Shown: one piece after another, positions 56,601 through 63,584 of the stretch | Layout of the letters: every line of letters starts with the position of its first letter | Numbering within the stretch: position 1 is the stretch's first letter | Assembly (NCBI GenBank): GCA_002423285.1 | Contig: DIVF01000001.1 | Coordinates: 1-63,584 of the forward strand | Length of the DNA: 63,584 bases | Origin: Micavibrio sp. UBA6139 | Lineage (GTDB): Bacteria > Pseudomonadota > Alphaproteobacteria > Micavibrionales > Micavibrionaceae | Direction of reading: 5' to 3' | The notes under the pieces: generated by a model | The model's input: the letters and a program-made list of their open reading frames with translations, nothing else | What the model was told of the DNA's origin: nothing | Databases searched by the model: none | Made by a program: the position numbers and the translations under genes

Positions 56601-58579
56601 AGCGGATTAATGGTTGGGGCCGTATTTTCAGGGCGATCTATGACGTTGATGGTGATGCTTTCTTCATCGAACAAAGTGCCCGTGCCATCATCCGTTACAC
56701 GTATGGTCAGGGTATAAGACGGTGTTGTTTCATAATCAACAGCGGCAGTGTTGCTTAAAGTAAGCGCACCCGTTGAAGCATCAATAGAGAAAATGCCTGC
56801 CCCGGATCCCCCGGTGATAGAATAGGTCAGCGTGTCTACCACATCGGGATCATAGGCCGTCACCGTTCCCAGTAATGTTCCATTCGCCATGCCTTCAACA
56901 ATATGCAAGGGGCCGGGAATGCCGCCATTGTTGACTTCGTATATATTAATATTATCGACACCCCAAGATTCATCCGCTATTCCTTGATTCAAGGTTGAAC
57001 TGAAACCCAGTTTCATGTTTCCCGCAGTATTGTTGTCAATGCGCATGGTAAAGCGCATGATCTGATCATTCCATTGACCAAAAACAAAATTAGGAGCTGT
57101 GCCTGTAACCTCTTGAACGGTCCAAGACACACTGCCAAGGCTACCGTCTGGTATGAGGGCAAAGCCCGTGGTAAAGGCCTGATTGAAAATCAGCACATCG
57201 TCAATAAAGATACGAAATTGTTCGGTATCCCAGCTATCCAAACGATAAAAATCGAATGTTAAAATCGTGTAGCCCTGTGTTCCGGAAAGAGCATAATCTT
57301 TAAAAACATTCTGGGTGCCGCCATCGCTGGAATGTCTTCCCAGAAAACGCGTCAAATATTCGCCACCATTGGTGGTGGTATTATTGCTCCACCCTGCCGC
57401 TCCCGCCTCAAAATCCTCCGACGATACCAACGTCCAACCCTGAAACACCGGAGCCTGATTGTTTGGTATGATGGTTAGATTAAAAAATGCGCCCGCAGTT
57501 GCAGCATAACCATCACTAACGGTGAAAGAAAACGAATCAGAAAAATTGGCCAAATTATCATGCGTATATTGAATATAGCCTGCATCTATATCAGCCTGCG
57601 TAAAACTCTCGCCTAACAAATACGTATGGGTTGTGTTGGTATTGATGATCAATCCGTGATCGGCGAGATCGGTAATGGTATAACGCAGGATGCTTTCGCT
57701 GTTATCAGCATCGGATGAAGCCAGCATGGCCGTTGTGATTGTGGTACTTGCGCCTTGTAATACGGTATCTCCTGCGTTGGTAACTATAATCGGCATTAAG
57801 TTGGTCACGGCCAGCCCCCATTTAGAGGCCAGATAATTTTCGATATCGCGGCGTTCATCGGTGGTTAAATCGCGGTCATACACGATGAATTCAGCGATAT
57901 TTCCCTGTAACTGATCGCCTGATGTGGAGTCATCGCCAATATATATGCCGGTGGTGGAAGCGCGCGCACTCCCTGCTGTATTGACCTCTAATGCATTTCC
58001 CCGCCACATGCTAATGGCGTTGACGTCATGGATCATTGTGACGAGTTCATAGGTACTGGGTGTGTAAACGTTCGTAGAATTGTAGAAGGTGGTGTTCGCA
58101 TAAAAACCTAGCCTGTTCCCGCTATCATTCACAAAAAGACCGTTGCGGCTACCGCCGCCGCCCAGTTCAAATACGGCGTCCCGCCCCGCAGCAGTGGTGC
58201 GGTTGAAAACAACGAAGAGTGTATAATCATTACCCGGAATGACTGCACCAGAATTGACCAGCCTGTCTGTGCCACCATCAAATGTCACGACATTATTTTC
58301 GTTCAACCCGTCAATGGTATAAGTCGGTTGTTGCGCGGCATTGCCATTGGTGACATTAAACCCGCTACCGCTTTTATCCATCCATGTAGCTACACTACCG
58401 GAAAACCCATTGTTCGCGCCGCCCGCCCCGCTATGCGCATAATCGCCATCGCCATCGCGGATAGTGCTTGCATCGGCTCCGTCCAGCCAAAAAACCTGTC
58501 CGGCAATCACCGGAAGCGAAGCGTCCAGCATTAGCCGTTTTTCCAGCGGTATAATTTTAGGCGCGCGTGTCTTGACTAT
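53669..58579 (-). CDS. Giant cysteine-free surface/secreted protein: LExR motif, LamG, cadherin-like repeats, two C-type-lectin-like domains
   Basis: About 1,636 residues if started at ATA 58579; the first ATG is 58531. Order by position: N-terminal PLEKRLMLDASLP (58549-58510, an LEPR-XLL-like motif that needs the upstream start); LamG-like lectin domain (58500-57800); CSPG-type cadherin-like unit (57790-57455); jelly-roll/MAM-like unit (57440-56930); two cadherin-like repeats; C-type-lectin-like domain 1 (56300-55830, ending in YVIEWEG); two cadherins; lectin-like domain 2 (55230-54740, YVIEWDG); two cadherins; then a helical acidic tail of about 170 residues. I found no cysteine and no RTX nonapeptides. 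Probably an adhesin or prey/substrate-binding surface protein exported by the operon encoded upstream. Function inferred from domains only. Confidence 0.85.
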   Translation of the reverse strand: MVKTRAPKIIPLEKRLMLDASLPVIAGQVFWLDGADASTIRDGDGDYAHSGAGGANNGFSGSVATWMDKSGSGFNVTNGNAAQQPTYTIDGLNENNVVTFDGGTDRLVNSGAVIPGNDYTLFVVFNRTTAAGRDAVFELGGGGSRNGLFVNDSGNRLGFYANTTFYNSTNVYTPSTYELVTMIHDVNAISMWRGNALEVNTAGSARASTTGIYIGDDSTSGDQLQGNIAEFIVYDRDLTTDERRDIENYLASKWGLAVTNLMPIIVTNAGDTVLQGASTTITTAMLASSDADNSESILRYTITDLADHGLIINTNTTHTYLLGESFTQADIDAGYIQYTHDNLANFSDSFSFTVSDGYAATAGAFFNLTIIPNNQAPVFQGWTLVSSEDFEAGAAGWSNNTTTNGGEYLTRFLGRHSSDGGTQNVFKDYALSGTQGYTILTFDFYRLDSWDTEQFRIFIDDVLIFNQAFTTGFALIPDGSLGSVSWTVQEVTGTAPNFVFGQWNDQIMRFTMRIDNNTAGNMKLGFSSTLNQGIADESWGVDNINIYEVNNGGIPGPLHIVEGMANGTLLGTVTAYDPDVVDTLTYSITGGSGAGIFSIDASTGALTLSNTAAVDYETTPSYTLTIRVTDDGTGTLFDEESITINVIDRPENTAPTINPLGPLTVAENAAVNTVVGTVTGSDAEGDTITWSITGGNTDNVFAINATTGAIRIASTVNLNYEWDNSYTLTVQARDNGFANIASTRNIVINITDINEAPTFDIPQSFLNENPYLRYNPDTGNFYRYVATAVGNGAANAAASAALLNGVSGHLVTISNSDENIYVRGLGAGSLWLGGTDAAIEGEWIWNGSGPEGGQIFSIGAAAQPGFYTNWSGGQPDNGSNSDFLEMLGSGLWTDVNGGNRAYVIEWEGTDVLAALGNGPYTLAENPVMNQSVGFVHARDADAGDTIIYSVTGGTGAAHFAVNATTGEITVTNPAAINYESLTSFTLELRVEDVGGLFDTQTITIDITDVNEVPVIPVTGPFSVAENAGVNTVVGSVSATDPDAGQTITYSITGGNTGNVFSINTATGAIRIANTTYFDYELQSSYNLTIRATDNGAGALFTSRTITIHVTDVAEAPSFDAVQRVLNSDPTLHYSVATGNFYRYVSAGANLATAQANAAAALVNGVAGYVTNINSAAENTFVTSLILGGTWIGGSDATVEGEWRWIAGPEAGTMFWLGAAAGSSQNGLYANWSGGEPNNSGGNEDGIELRTNGSWNDTNVAGSRGYVIEWDGTAIVSNSLNGPYAIDENSATSSVVGTALANDPDTGSVLTYSITGGTGAGIFAINTTTGQITLAGSVNYEVTNTYTLDLHVQDAGGLFDTTSVTININDINDVPSLISLTDNYIVENSAIGTSIGSFSTTDEDPADMHIYSLVTNPGGKFVIVGNDLRTAGNIDYEANQSFTILVRTDDGNGGMYDQSFLIQVSDVMDTFTPSPTSGSAPGLDPLPQLEEEEFSATLDLLRSSLNGEQAQNHSFYNAEGWQVLRENITFQLREILALLGKRSTDLFVPPPANAPLDVVDSPQDGNLHSAPPYTNLRQAVEFLEQIKNAESQQERTDTASEERAKAFPHNTIDRQFVDVMTYHEQRVARLREALLSA
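54459..55530 (-). repeat. Second copy of a cadherin-lectin-cadherin module inside the giant gene
   Basis: Begins at FSVAENAGVNTVVG and ends after NDINDVP. About 358 codons, matching the copy at 55531-56604 in domain order and in many identical stretches (TGAIRIA, TGNFYRYV, YVIEW.GT). Confidence 0.75.
55531..56604 (-). repeat. First copy of a cadherin-lectin-cadherin module inside the giant gene
   Basis: Begins at LTVAENAAVNTVVG and ends after TDVNEVP. Corresponding VAEN codons of the two copies are 1,074 bases apart, a whole number of codons. Confidence 0.75.
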
Positions 58580-58593
58580 GGTTTCGCTCCTTT
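58577..58593 (-). promoter_or_regulatory. Shine-Dalgarno AAAGGAG placed for an ATA start of the giant gene
   Basis: On the minus strand AAAGGAG (58593-58587) is followed after seven bases by ATA (58579-58577), in frame with the giant gene. An in-frame TAA at 58594-58592 closes the frame just upstream, and no ATG, GTG or TTG occurs before ATG 58531, which is 55 bases from this site. Confidence 0.7.
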
Positions 58594-58649
58594 AAGCCCT
58601 GACATATATTGTACTGCCGAAGCGTTAATAATCATTAATTTTTGGGCAT

Positions 58650-60749
58650 TTATCCTGTGACCGTTTCGCTTCGAATTATAGAAATCAACGCATTGATCCA
58701 GCTTGATAATAGGCTGGAAGCCTGACGGCTTACCAACAGGTAACCCCGCTCCGCAAAAGGCGGGGCGGGCTGGTTGTTTTTCGCGGTGATTTCATACAAA
58801 GATCGACGTCCGGTGATGATGCCATCCTTATCCCGGTCGGCGGCAATCGGCCCGCCGTAAACCGAGGCCAGCTCTTCCCACTGCAAGGCCGCGCTTCCGG
58901 TGTCGCCGATAGCGCTAATTGAAAATCCGCCGAGTTTTTTCGTCCGGGATTCCGAAAAAAATATTGCCGCACTGTCCGCATCAATCTTTTCCCGCTCTTC
59001 TTCGGTGGCATAAGCGCTGATAGCTGTGGTCTTTAGATTGACGAGGGTAAGCAAGGCATCTGCCTCACTTAAATAACGCCCTTCGAGTTTCCCTGCCTTC
59101 AAATCCCGGACAACTCCATCAAAGGGCGCTGTTATTACGAGGCGTGCTTTCTGCTCTTCCAATGCCGTTACCTTCAGACGCGCTTTTTCAATGGCAACAT
59201 CTGACAGCTTATTGCTCTGCAGGGCTTGAATCATATTGTGACCACGCCGGCGCAAGGTCTCAAGAGATTCCAGTTCTTGGCGGGCCACCCGCACATCAAA
59301 CTCCAGCTTGGGGGAAGCAAGTTCGGCTAATATCTGCCCCCGTTCAACGGCCATGCCATCTTCGATATGAAGATGGACAAGGTGTGCGGGTGACGGCGGA
59401 TAAATTGTTTCATGCAATCCGGCATGAATCATGGCAGGAAGAAAAAGGCTTGTGCGCCACGGAATTGTTACAAACAAAAGGGCTGTGATTATAGCCCCGG
59501 CAGGCAAAAGTGATCGCCGGGAAGATACAATACGCTGACGGCCCTTCCACCAGATTTTTAATTCAGACAGGATTGGCAAGAAAATGAACCAGCTTAACTC
59601 AGCCAGCATCATGATGAGTCCAAGCGGCTGGAAAAAGATATGATAGATGAAACCGGCAATTCCAAGAAACAGGAAAAATCGGTAAATCAGTAACGAAAAA
59701 CCAAATCCGATTAAAAAATTTTGATCCTGCGCTGATAAATCTTCAGGCGGCGCATCGTTCCATCCAAACAAAAACTTTCTCAAGCGGTGGCGTGCAAAGG
59801 CGCAGGAACGGCCCTGCAAATTATCGAAGCCGGTGGCATCCGCAAGCATGTAATACCCATCAAAGCGCATCAACGGATTGAGGTTGATCAATAAAGATCC
59901 AACCAGAGACACGCATACAACCAGAAAAGACAGAGAGTGCCCCATACTGCCTGCCGGTAAGAGATGCCAAAGGAGCAGGAAAATAGCGGCAAGGCAAAGC
60001 TCTGCAGCGATACCCGCCATCCCGATCTGAAAACGCGCGCGCCGCGATTGCAACGCCCAGCTTCCGGTCGTTTCTGTGTAAAGAACCGGATACAAAACCA
60101 TAAAGGCGATTCCCATATGCGGAACTTTCACCCCATGCCGTATAGCCGTATAGGCATGCGCAAATTCATGGATGACTTTCACAAATGCAAAAACAATCAG
60201 CACAGCCACCACCCCTTGCGCCGAAAATAACGAGGAGAAAGTGTGAAAAAACTCATCCATGCGCGGCAGTGTCAAAATGATCATCAGGATCAGGAACCCG
60301 ACCATACCCCTTAAAAAAAGCGGGTGATATATCCAGCGGATTTTGTCATAGGTGCGCTCCAGAAAATTTTGCGGCCTAAACAGCGGCAGAGAAAAGAAAA
60401 GATATCGATGAAATATTTTTTTCCAAAGCTGCGCATCGGGCTCACGTTGCGTTATTTTCTGATCACGCAGGGACAAAAGCCCGCTTTTATCCAGAAAATT
60501 TATTATGCTCTTGATGTCATCAGCGTTGATTTTTAGGGTAGTTTCGTGTTCCACCCCCTCTTTTAGCTCAGCAAACGTTTTGTAAAACGGCATGCGCGAC
60601 AAACACTCAAACGTCATCCAATCAATTTTAAAATAGCTATTGGCGATGGGGTTATGAATGGTATAGGCCGGTTCACCCTTATCATCGGGGGCGTGGGATA
60701 ATTTCAAATGCGGCGCCAGGGAGGGAAGAGGAAAATCTTCTTTGCCCAT
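58650..60749 (-). CDS. PqqD-like / M50 metalloprotease / HlyD-adaptor fusion protein
   Basis: 699 residues. N-terminal about 100 residues form a PqqD-type winged helix (IANSYFKIDWMTFECLSRM, then IINFLDKSGLLSL). A membrane region of several helices contains the site-2 protease zinc motif HEFAH (near residue 195) and the second motif NLNPLMRFDGYYML (near 297). After a further helix comes a periplasmic HlyD-like part (about 455-650) with VHLHIEDGMAVERGQILAEL, a helical hairpin, and APFDGVVRDLKAGKLEGRYL. Related fusions occur beside peptide and giant-protein export genes. Starts one base after the GAF-HlyD gene ends, so fully coupled. It could process the cargo, act as an inner-membrane channel part, or both; not determinable here. 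Confidence 0.85.
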   Translation of the reverse strand: MGKEDFPLPSLAPHLKLSHAPDDKGEPAYTIHNPIANSYFKIDWMTFECLSRMPFYKTFAELKEGVEHETTLKINADDIKSIINFLDKSGLLSLRDQKITQREPDAQLWKKIFHRYLFFSLPLFRPQNFLERTYDKIRWIYHPLFLRGMVGFLILMIILTLPRMDEFFHTFSSLFSAQGVVAVLIVFAFVKVIHEFAHAYTAIRHGVKVPHMGIAFMVLYPVLYTETTGSWALQSRRARFQIGMAGIAAELCLAAIFLLLWHLLPAGSMGHSLSFLVVCVSLVGSLLINLNPLMRFDGYYMLADATGFDNLQGRSCAFARHRLRKFLFGWNDAPPEDLSAQDQNFLIGFGFSLLIYRFFLFLGIAGFIYHIFFQPLGLIMMLAELSWFIFLPILSELKIWWKGRQRIVSSRRSLLPAGAIITALLFVTIPWRTSLFLPAMIHAGLHETIYPPSPAHLVHLHIEDGMAVERGQILAELASPKLEFDVRVARQELESLETLRRRGHNMIQALQSNKLSDVAIEKARLKVTALEEQKARLVITAPFDGVVRDLKAGKLEGRYLSEADALLTLVNLKTTAISAYATEEEREKIDADSAAIFFSESRTKKLGGFSISAIGDTGSAALQWEELASVYGGPIAADRDKDGIITGRRSLYEITAKNNQPAPPFAERGYLLVSRQASSLLSSWINALISIIRSETVTG

Positions 60750-60750
60750 T

Positions 60751-62031
60751 TTAAATTCCCATCAAATTACGAAGGGAGGTAATCGGGCGGCGCAAAATCG
60801 CATAGGACAAAATGCTCCAATCGCCTTTGATATGCGCGGTACCCTTCCAGCCAATACGCATATTTTTCTCTCCTTTGGGCAAGTCTGCAATAATCTTGTA
60901 GGTCATCATCCCGTCCGGATCGGCAGTGGCCTGATACCCGGCGCTACGTACAACCGCCCTATTACCCCTCAAGGGAGAAACATTCAGAAAAAAGGAGATT
61001 TTTGCCTTCTCCGGAATATTCATCATGGATTCTACGGGCACCCTCACCAGCAATTCATAATTGTCCGGTTGGGCGATCATCATAATCATTTCGCCAGTTC
61101 TTACAGGCTTGCCTGTAAGAGAGTGCGACCCTGAGAAAATTGCTATACCGCCGGAAGGCGCAATAATTTTACTGCGCTCTTTCATACTTTGAGCGTAATC
61201 GCGGGAAATTCTTTTAGATTCGATGTCTTGTTGTAATTCCACCAGATTTATTTTTTTGTCCGGGAAGGTAAGAGATTCGCGTTGCATGCGACTCAAAGCC
61301 GATTGCGCAATTAAAATTTCCTGCTCTGCCAGATCCATCTGAGCATAGAGCGAGCGGCTCTCCATCAGAGCGAGAATATCGCCCTCTTTCACTTTTTCGC
61401 CCGGCTCCACCCCGATGGTTTCGATCATGCCATCAAATGGTGCGGTAATGATGTTCGATTCCTTGGCAACAATTTCCGCCGGAGCACTGATACTCAGGCG
61501 CACAGGCAGCAGTGCCAGCAAGGCCAACGCAGCCAGCGCATATTTTTTCCATACCCCTCGCGCTCTAATTGAAAGGAACGAGCTGCCTTTGCGCAAATAC
61601 CAAAGAGCCAAAGCCTGCGTGTATATCCCCGCCAGATCTTCCAGAATTCTTATTTCCGCTGGACTGTAGTCCACAGCATGTTCCAGCCACACCCCTCCCA
61701 AAAAACCTTCTTCGGGAGTATGAAAGAATAAAATGGCCCCGTGCGCCTTATGATGCTCCGGCGAAAGCGCGATAACGCGCATTATTTTATCTTTCATGGA
61801 TTCACGGATAAATTTTTTAATTTCTGCCGCGTGCAGGCCTTGTGCATCTATAACCGTGTTTCCGGATGAACGCTCTAACTTTATGGACAAAGCGTCTTGC
61901 GTAAAGAAAACCCCTTGTGAATAAGGAATTATTTTCAAGGTTTCATTCACTATAATATGGATGAGCGCCTCACGGCTTTGTGAGCCCTGCGCCCGATTTT
62001 GCAATTCCAATAATGTAAAAAGTTTATCCAT
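60751..62031 (-). CDS. GAF-domain / HlyD-type periplasmic adaptor fusion
   Basis: 426 residues. Residues 1-155 look like a cytoplasmic GAF domain (ALIHIIVNETLKIIPYSQGV, then GAILFFHTPEEGF and YSPAEIRILEDLAGIYTQAL). One membrane helix (about 163-180) follows, then an HlyD barrel-sandwich with IITAPFDGMIETIGVEPGEKVKEGDIL, an alpha hairpin, and IIAPSGGIAIFSGSHSLTGKPV. The adaptor half should bridge inner and outer membrane. A cytoplasmic sensor on an adaptor is uncommon and suggests that export is gated by a small ligand. Three bases from the upstream HlyD gene. Confidence 0.82.
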   Translation of the reverse strand: MDKLFTLLELQNRAQGSQSREALIHIIVNETLKIIPYSQGVFFTQDALSIKLERSSGNTVIDAQGLHAAEIKKFIRESMKDKIMRVIALSPEHHKAHGAILFFHTPEEGFLGGVWLEHAVDYSPAEIRILEDLAGIYTQALALWYLRKGSSFLSIRARGVWKKYALAALALLALLPVRLSISAPAEIVAKESNIITAPFDGMIETIGVEPGEKVKEGDILALMESRSLYAQMDLAEQEILIAQSALSRMQRESLTFPDKKINLVELQQDIESKRISRDYAQSMKERSKIIAPSGGIAIFSGSHSLTGKPVRTGEMIMMIAQPDNYELLVRVPVESMMNIPEKAKISFFLNVSPLRGNRAVVRSAGYQATADPDGMMTYKIIADLPKGEKNMRIGWKGTAHIKGDWSILSYAILRRPITSLRNLMGI

Positions 62032-62034
62032 TTT

Positions 62035-63291
62035 TTAACGCGAGCCGGGCTCTGTACCGACCTCCAGATAGCCCCTTACACCGGCATTACGCACGGCATC
62101 GATGTTGATTCTGGCTTTGCCACTCATACCCGGGAGCAGAGCATCTTGATAGGGGTCAAGTGTTGCGATCATCTGAATAGTTTGGCTAACCGGATCGATC
62201 TCACCGTGAATGCGTTCAATCTTAGCGGTATAGTTTCGCTCTGTCTCACCAAGTGTGATGGATACTGGCGCACCGATATTGATCCAGCGGAGCCATTTAG
62301 ACGGCACCAGAAATTCTGCCTGCAGGGGCCCATCGGAACCGACTTCCAAAAGCACGCGGTCCGTACGCGTATATTCACCCGGATTGGCCAGGCGGTTGGT
62401 CACGCGGCCGCTAAATTCGGCGCGAATCTCACAATCCTTAAGGCGTGATTGATAAAGCGCCTCTTTCACAGAAGCTTTTTGATCCTCAATCTGCGCGCCC
62501 GCACGATCCAGTTCAGAAATGATATCTAGCTTGAACAAACTATCCGATCCTTTAACGTGCTTTTCGGTATAGGATTTTTCAATTTTTGCGATATCAGATT
62601 CCGCGCGCAATATGGCGCAGTCATATGCGACTAGCAAATCACCTTTTTGAAACCGGTCGCCGTGATTGACCGCAATGACAGCAATCCGGCCATCTTGAGA
62701 ACTGGAGACGACTGTGATCAGGCGCGGCACCAGAACGGCTTCAACATCCAGATCCATTTGTTCTGGCTCCCATAGGGGTGCGGGTGGCGCGCCTGCGGGC
62801 ATTATTTGCGCATAAAGGTGAGCCTGCGCATCTTCTTCTTTGTATTTTTCAATTTCTTCTTCTTTGTGTTTTCTAATTTCACTAAGCGTCAGTGGTAGTG
62901 GCGGTGCGTCGTACGGCATGTTGATAAATCCCGCGCGCATCTGATCAGGTTGACTGATTTCTTCTGGCTCCGTAACGCTTAGAAGCGTATCAATTTTATC
63001 TTTTATTGTATTACGAGTGTGCTCAAAAGAAGTTACGGTTTTATTTTTAACATGGACGACCAAGCCGGTTCCAAAATCAAAATCTTCCCTGAGGATTGTT
63101 TTTCCATTGTCTAAACTTTTTTGGATGCCGTTTCTTGCACCTTCAATTTTAGCCTGAGTCGATAGATAGGCCACCTCGTAAGAATCTTTTACCGCTTCCT
63201 GGTGTACAAAGGCCAGATACGACATTCCGCCAGTGAGGACCAACCACAGCGTAAAAAGACAGATAGCGTAGATCTGGGCGCGGTATTTCAT
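62035..63291 (-). CDS. HlyD-family periplasmic adaptor with an N-terminal periplasmic insert
   Basis: 418 residues. One N-terminal membrane helix (IYAICLFTLWLVLTGGMSY), then about 160 residues not found in simple HlyD proteins, including a Lys/Glu-rich helix (IRKHKEEEIEKYKEEDAQA). The barrel-sandwich half-motif (VSSSQDGRIAVIAVNHGDRFQKGDLLVAY), hairpin, and second half (IRAEFSGRVTNRLANPGEYT) follow, then a beta-barrel domain. AAGGGGC precedes the ATG. Overlaps the TolC-like gene by four bases. First of three adaptors in the operon. Confidence 0.85.
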   Translation of the reverse strand: MKYRAQIYAICLFTLWLVLTGGMSYLAFVHQEAVKDSYEVAYLSTQAKIEGARNGIQKSLDNGKTILREDFDFGTGLVVHVKNKTVTSFEHTRNTIKDKIDTLLSVTEPEEISQPDQMRAGFINMPYDAPPLPLTLSEIRKHKEEEIEKYKEEDAQAHLYAQIMPAGAPPAPLWEPEQMDLDVEAVLVPRLITVVSSSQDGRIAVIAVNHGDRFQKGDLLVAYDCAILRAESDIAKIEKSYTEKHVKGSDSLFKLDIISELDRAGAQIEDQKASVKEALYQSRLKDCEIRAEFSGRVTNRLANPGEYTRTDRVLLEVGSDGPLQAEFLVPSKWLRWINIGAPVSITLGETERNYTAKIERIHGEIDPVSQTIQMIATLDPYQDALLPGMSGKARINIDAVRNAGVRGYLEVGTEPGSR

Positions 63292-63584
63292 AGTGCCCCT
63301 TCCACTGCGATTTTTTGTGGTCGTTCCGTGACAGATTGTCCCAACGTGCTTTTCATCGCCGCATACGCATCCTGATAATCGGCATAAACCATACCAGCGC
63401 GCATCGTTTCCAGTTGCAACTCCATACGTGCCACCAGATCATCCAAACCAGAGGCAAAACCTTGCATTCTCTTGCCACTCGCAGCGTGACTTTTGCGACT
63501 GGCCGCTTTTTTGGCGAGCAGACTTCGCATATAGGCTTCTTCCATACTGGCAAGGCGCATATACACTGACAGTTCTTTCCAGTG
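63288..63584 (-). CDS. C-terminal end of a TolC-like outer-membrane efflux protein (partial)
   Basis: 98 codons are visible; the frame stays open through the right edge (begins HWKELSVYMRLASMEEAY). All helical, with heptad-like leucines and the ending DYQDAYAAMKSTLGQSV typical of TolC-family C-termini. Its stop overlaps the HlyD start by four bases. It would provide the outer-membrane channel for the three adaptors. Only the tail is seen, so the family call is moderate. Confidence 0.6.
   Translation of the reverse strand, partial: HWKELSVYMRLASMEEAYMRSLLAKKAASRKSHAASGKRMQGFASGLDDLVARMELQLETMRAGMVYADYQDAYAAMKSTLGQSVTERPQKIAVEGAL

Noticed and set aside
53669..58579. RTX-type type I secretion substrate
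   Set aside because: No GGxGxDxxx nonapeptides; Gly/Asp-rich parts belong to cadherin-like and lectin-like domains.
1..63584. CRISPR array, rRNA operon, complete insertion sequence or prophage
   Set aside because: No regularly spaced direct repeats, no rRNA-like stretch, no transposase with terminal repeats and no phage structural genes were seen.

Overview
The window reads as a piece of an alphaproteobacterial chromosome of moderate G+C. The alphaproteobacterial hallmarks are a divK-pleD pair, an Hda-type DnaA regulator with a sliding-clamp motif, an EipB (DUF1849) envelope protein, a 46-residue aa3-oxidase subunit IV, and a pyrB/plsY/dprA/topA/rnr/rpmG run. The overall flavour (type IVb-like pilus, many small exported proteins of unknown role, a giant surface protein) suits a Micavibrio-like or Rhodospirillales-related lineage. 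That assignment is inference; there is no rRNA here to confirm it.

Layout. 1-7739: a pilus or secretion operon on the minus strand (response regulator, lipoprotein secretin, exported three-repeat Ig-like protein, GspE/PilB ATPase, GspF/PilC platform protein cut by the window edge), with a prepilin peptidase divergent from it. 7755-18475: mostly plus-strand housekeeping genes (CoA-transferase, pyrB, an unknown gene, plsY, dprA, topA, rnr, rpmG). 18562-24219: signalling (pleD, divK, a second diguanylate cyclase), eipB and unknowns. 24311-34131: aspS, rnd, a Cys-rich exported protein, HAD phosphatase, ROK kinase, SixA-type phosphatase, and the hdaA/perM/DUF2066 block. 34380-52794: a tiny oxidase subunit, a large hybrid histidine kinase, ndk, a possible RelA/SpoT-fold protein, alaS, a lytic transglycosylase, an atypical uracil-DNA glycosylase, ETF-QO, a TPR protein, ispE and a PodJ-like Sel1 protein.

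53067-63584: a tRNA-Gln gene is followed by a recombinase-like fragment, a small inverted/direct repeat, and then an apparently acquired, more AT-rich operon on the minus strand. Transcribed right to left, it encodes a TolC-like protein (cut by the window edge), an HlyD-type adaptor, a GAF-HlyD fusion, a PqqD/M50-peptidase/HlyD fusion, and a giant cysteine-free surface protein of about 1,630 residues. The giant protein carries an LExR..LDA motif at its N-terminus, a LamG-like domain, cadherin-like repeats and two C-type-lectin-like domains. This is the best candidate for a poorly described system: an export machine with three adaptors and a membrane metalloprotease, with no ABC or RND pump visible, encoded directly upstream of its probable cargo. 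The cargo also appears to start at an AUA codon behind a strong Shine-Dalgarno sequence.

Other points: a family of G/C-rich palindromes sits at gene ends; dprA has no ordinary start codon for its conserved N-terminus; and the uracil-DNA glycosylase has lost its Fe-S cysteines and the histidine of motif 2.
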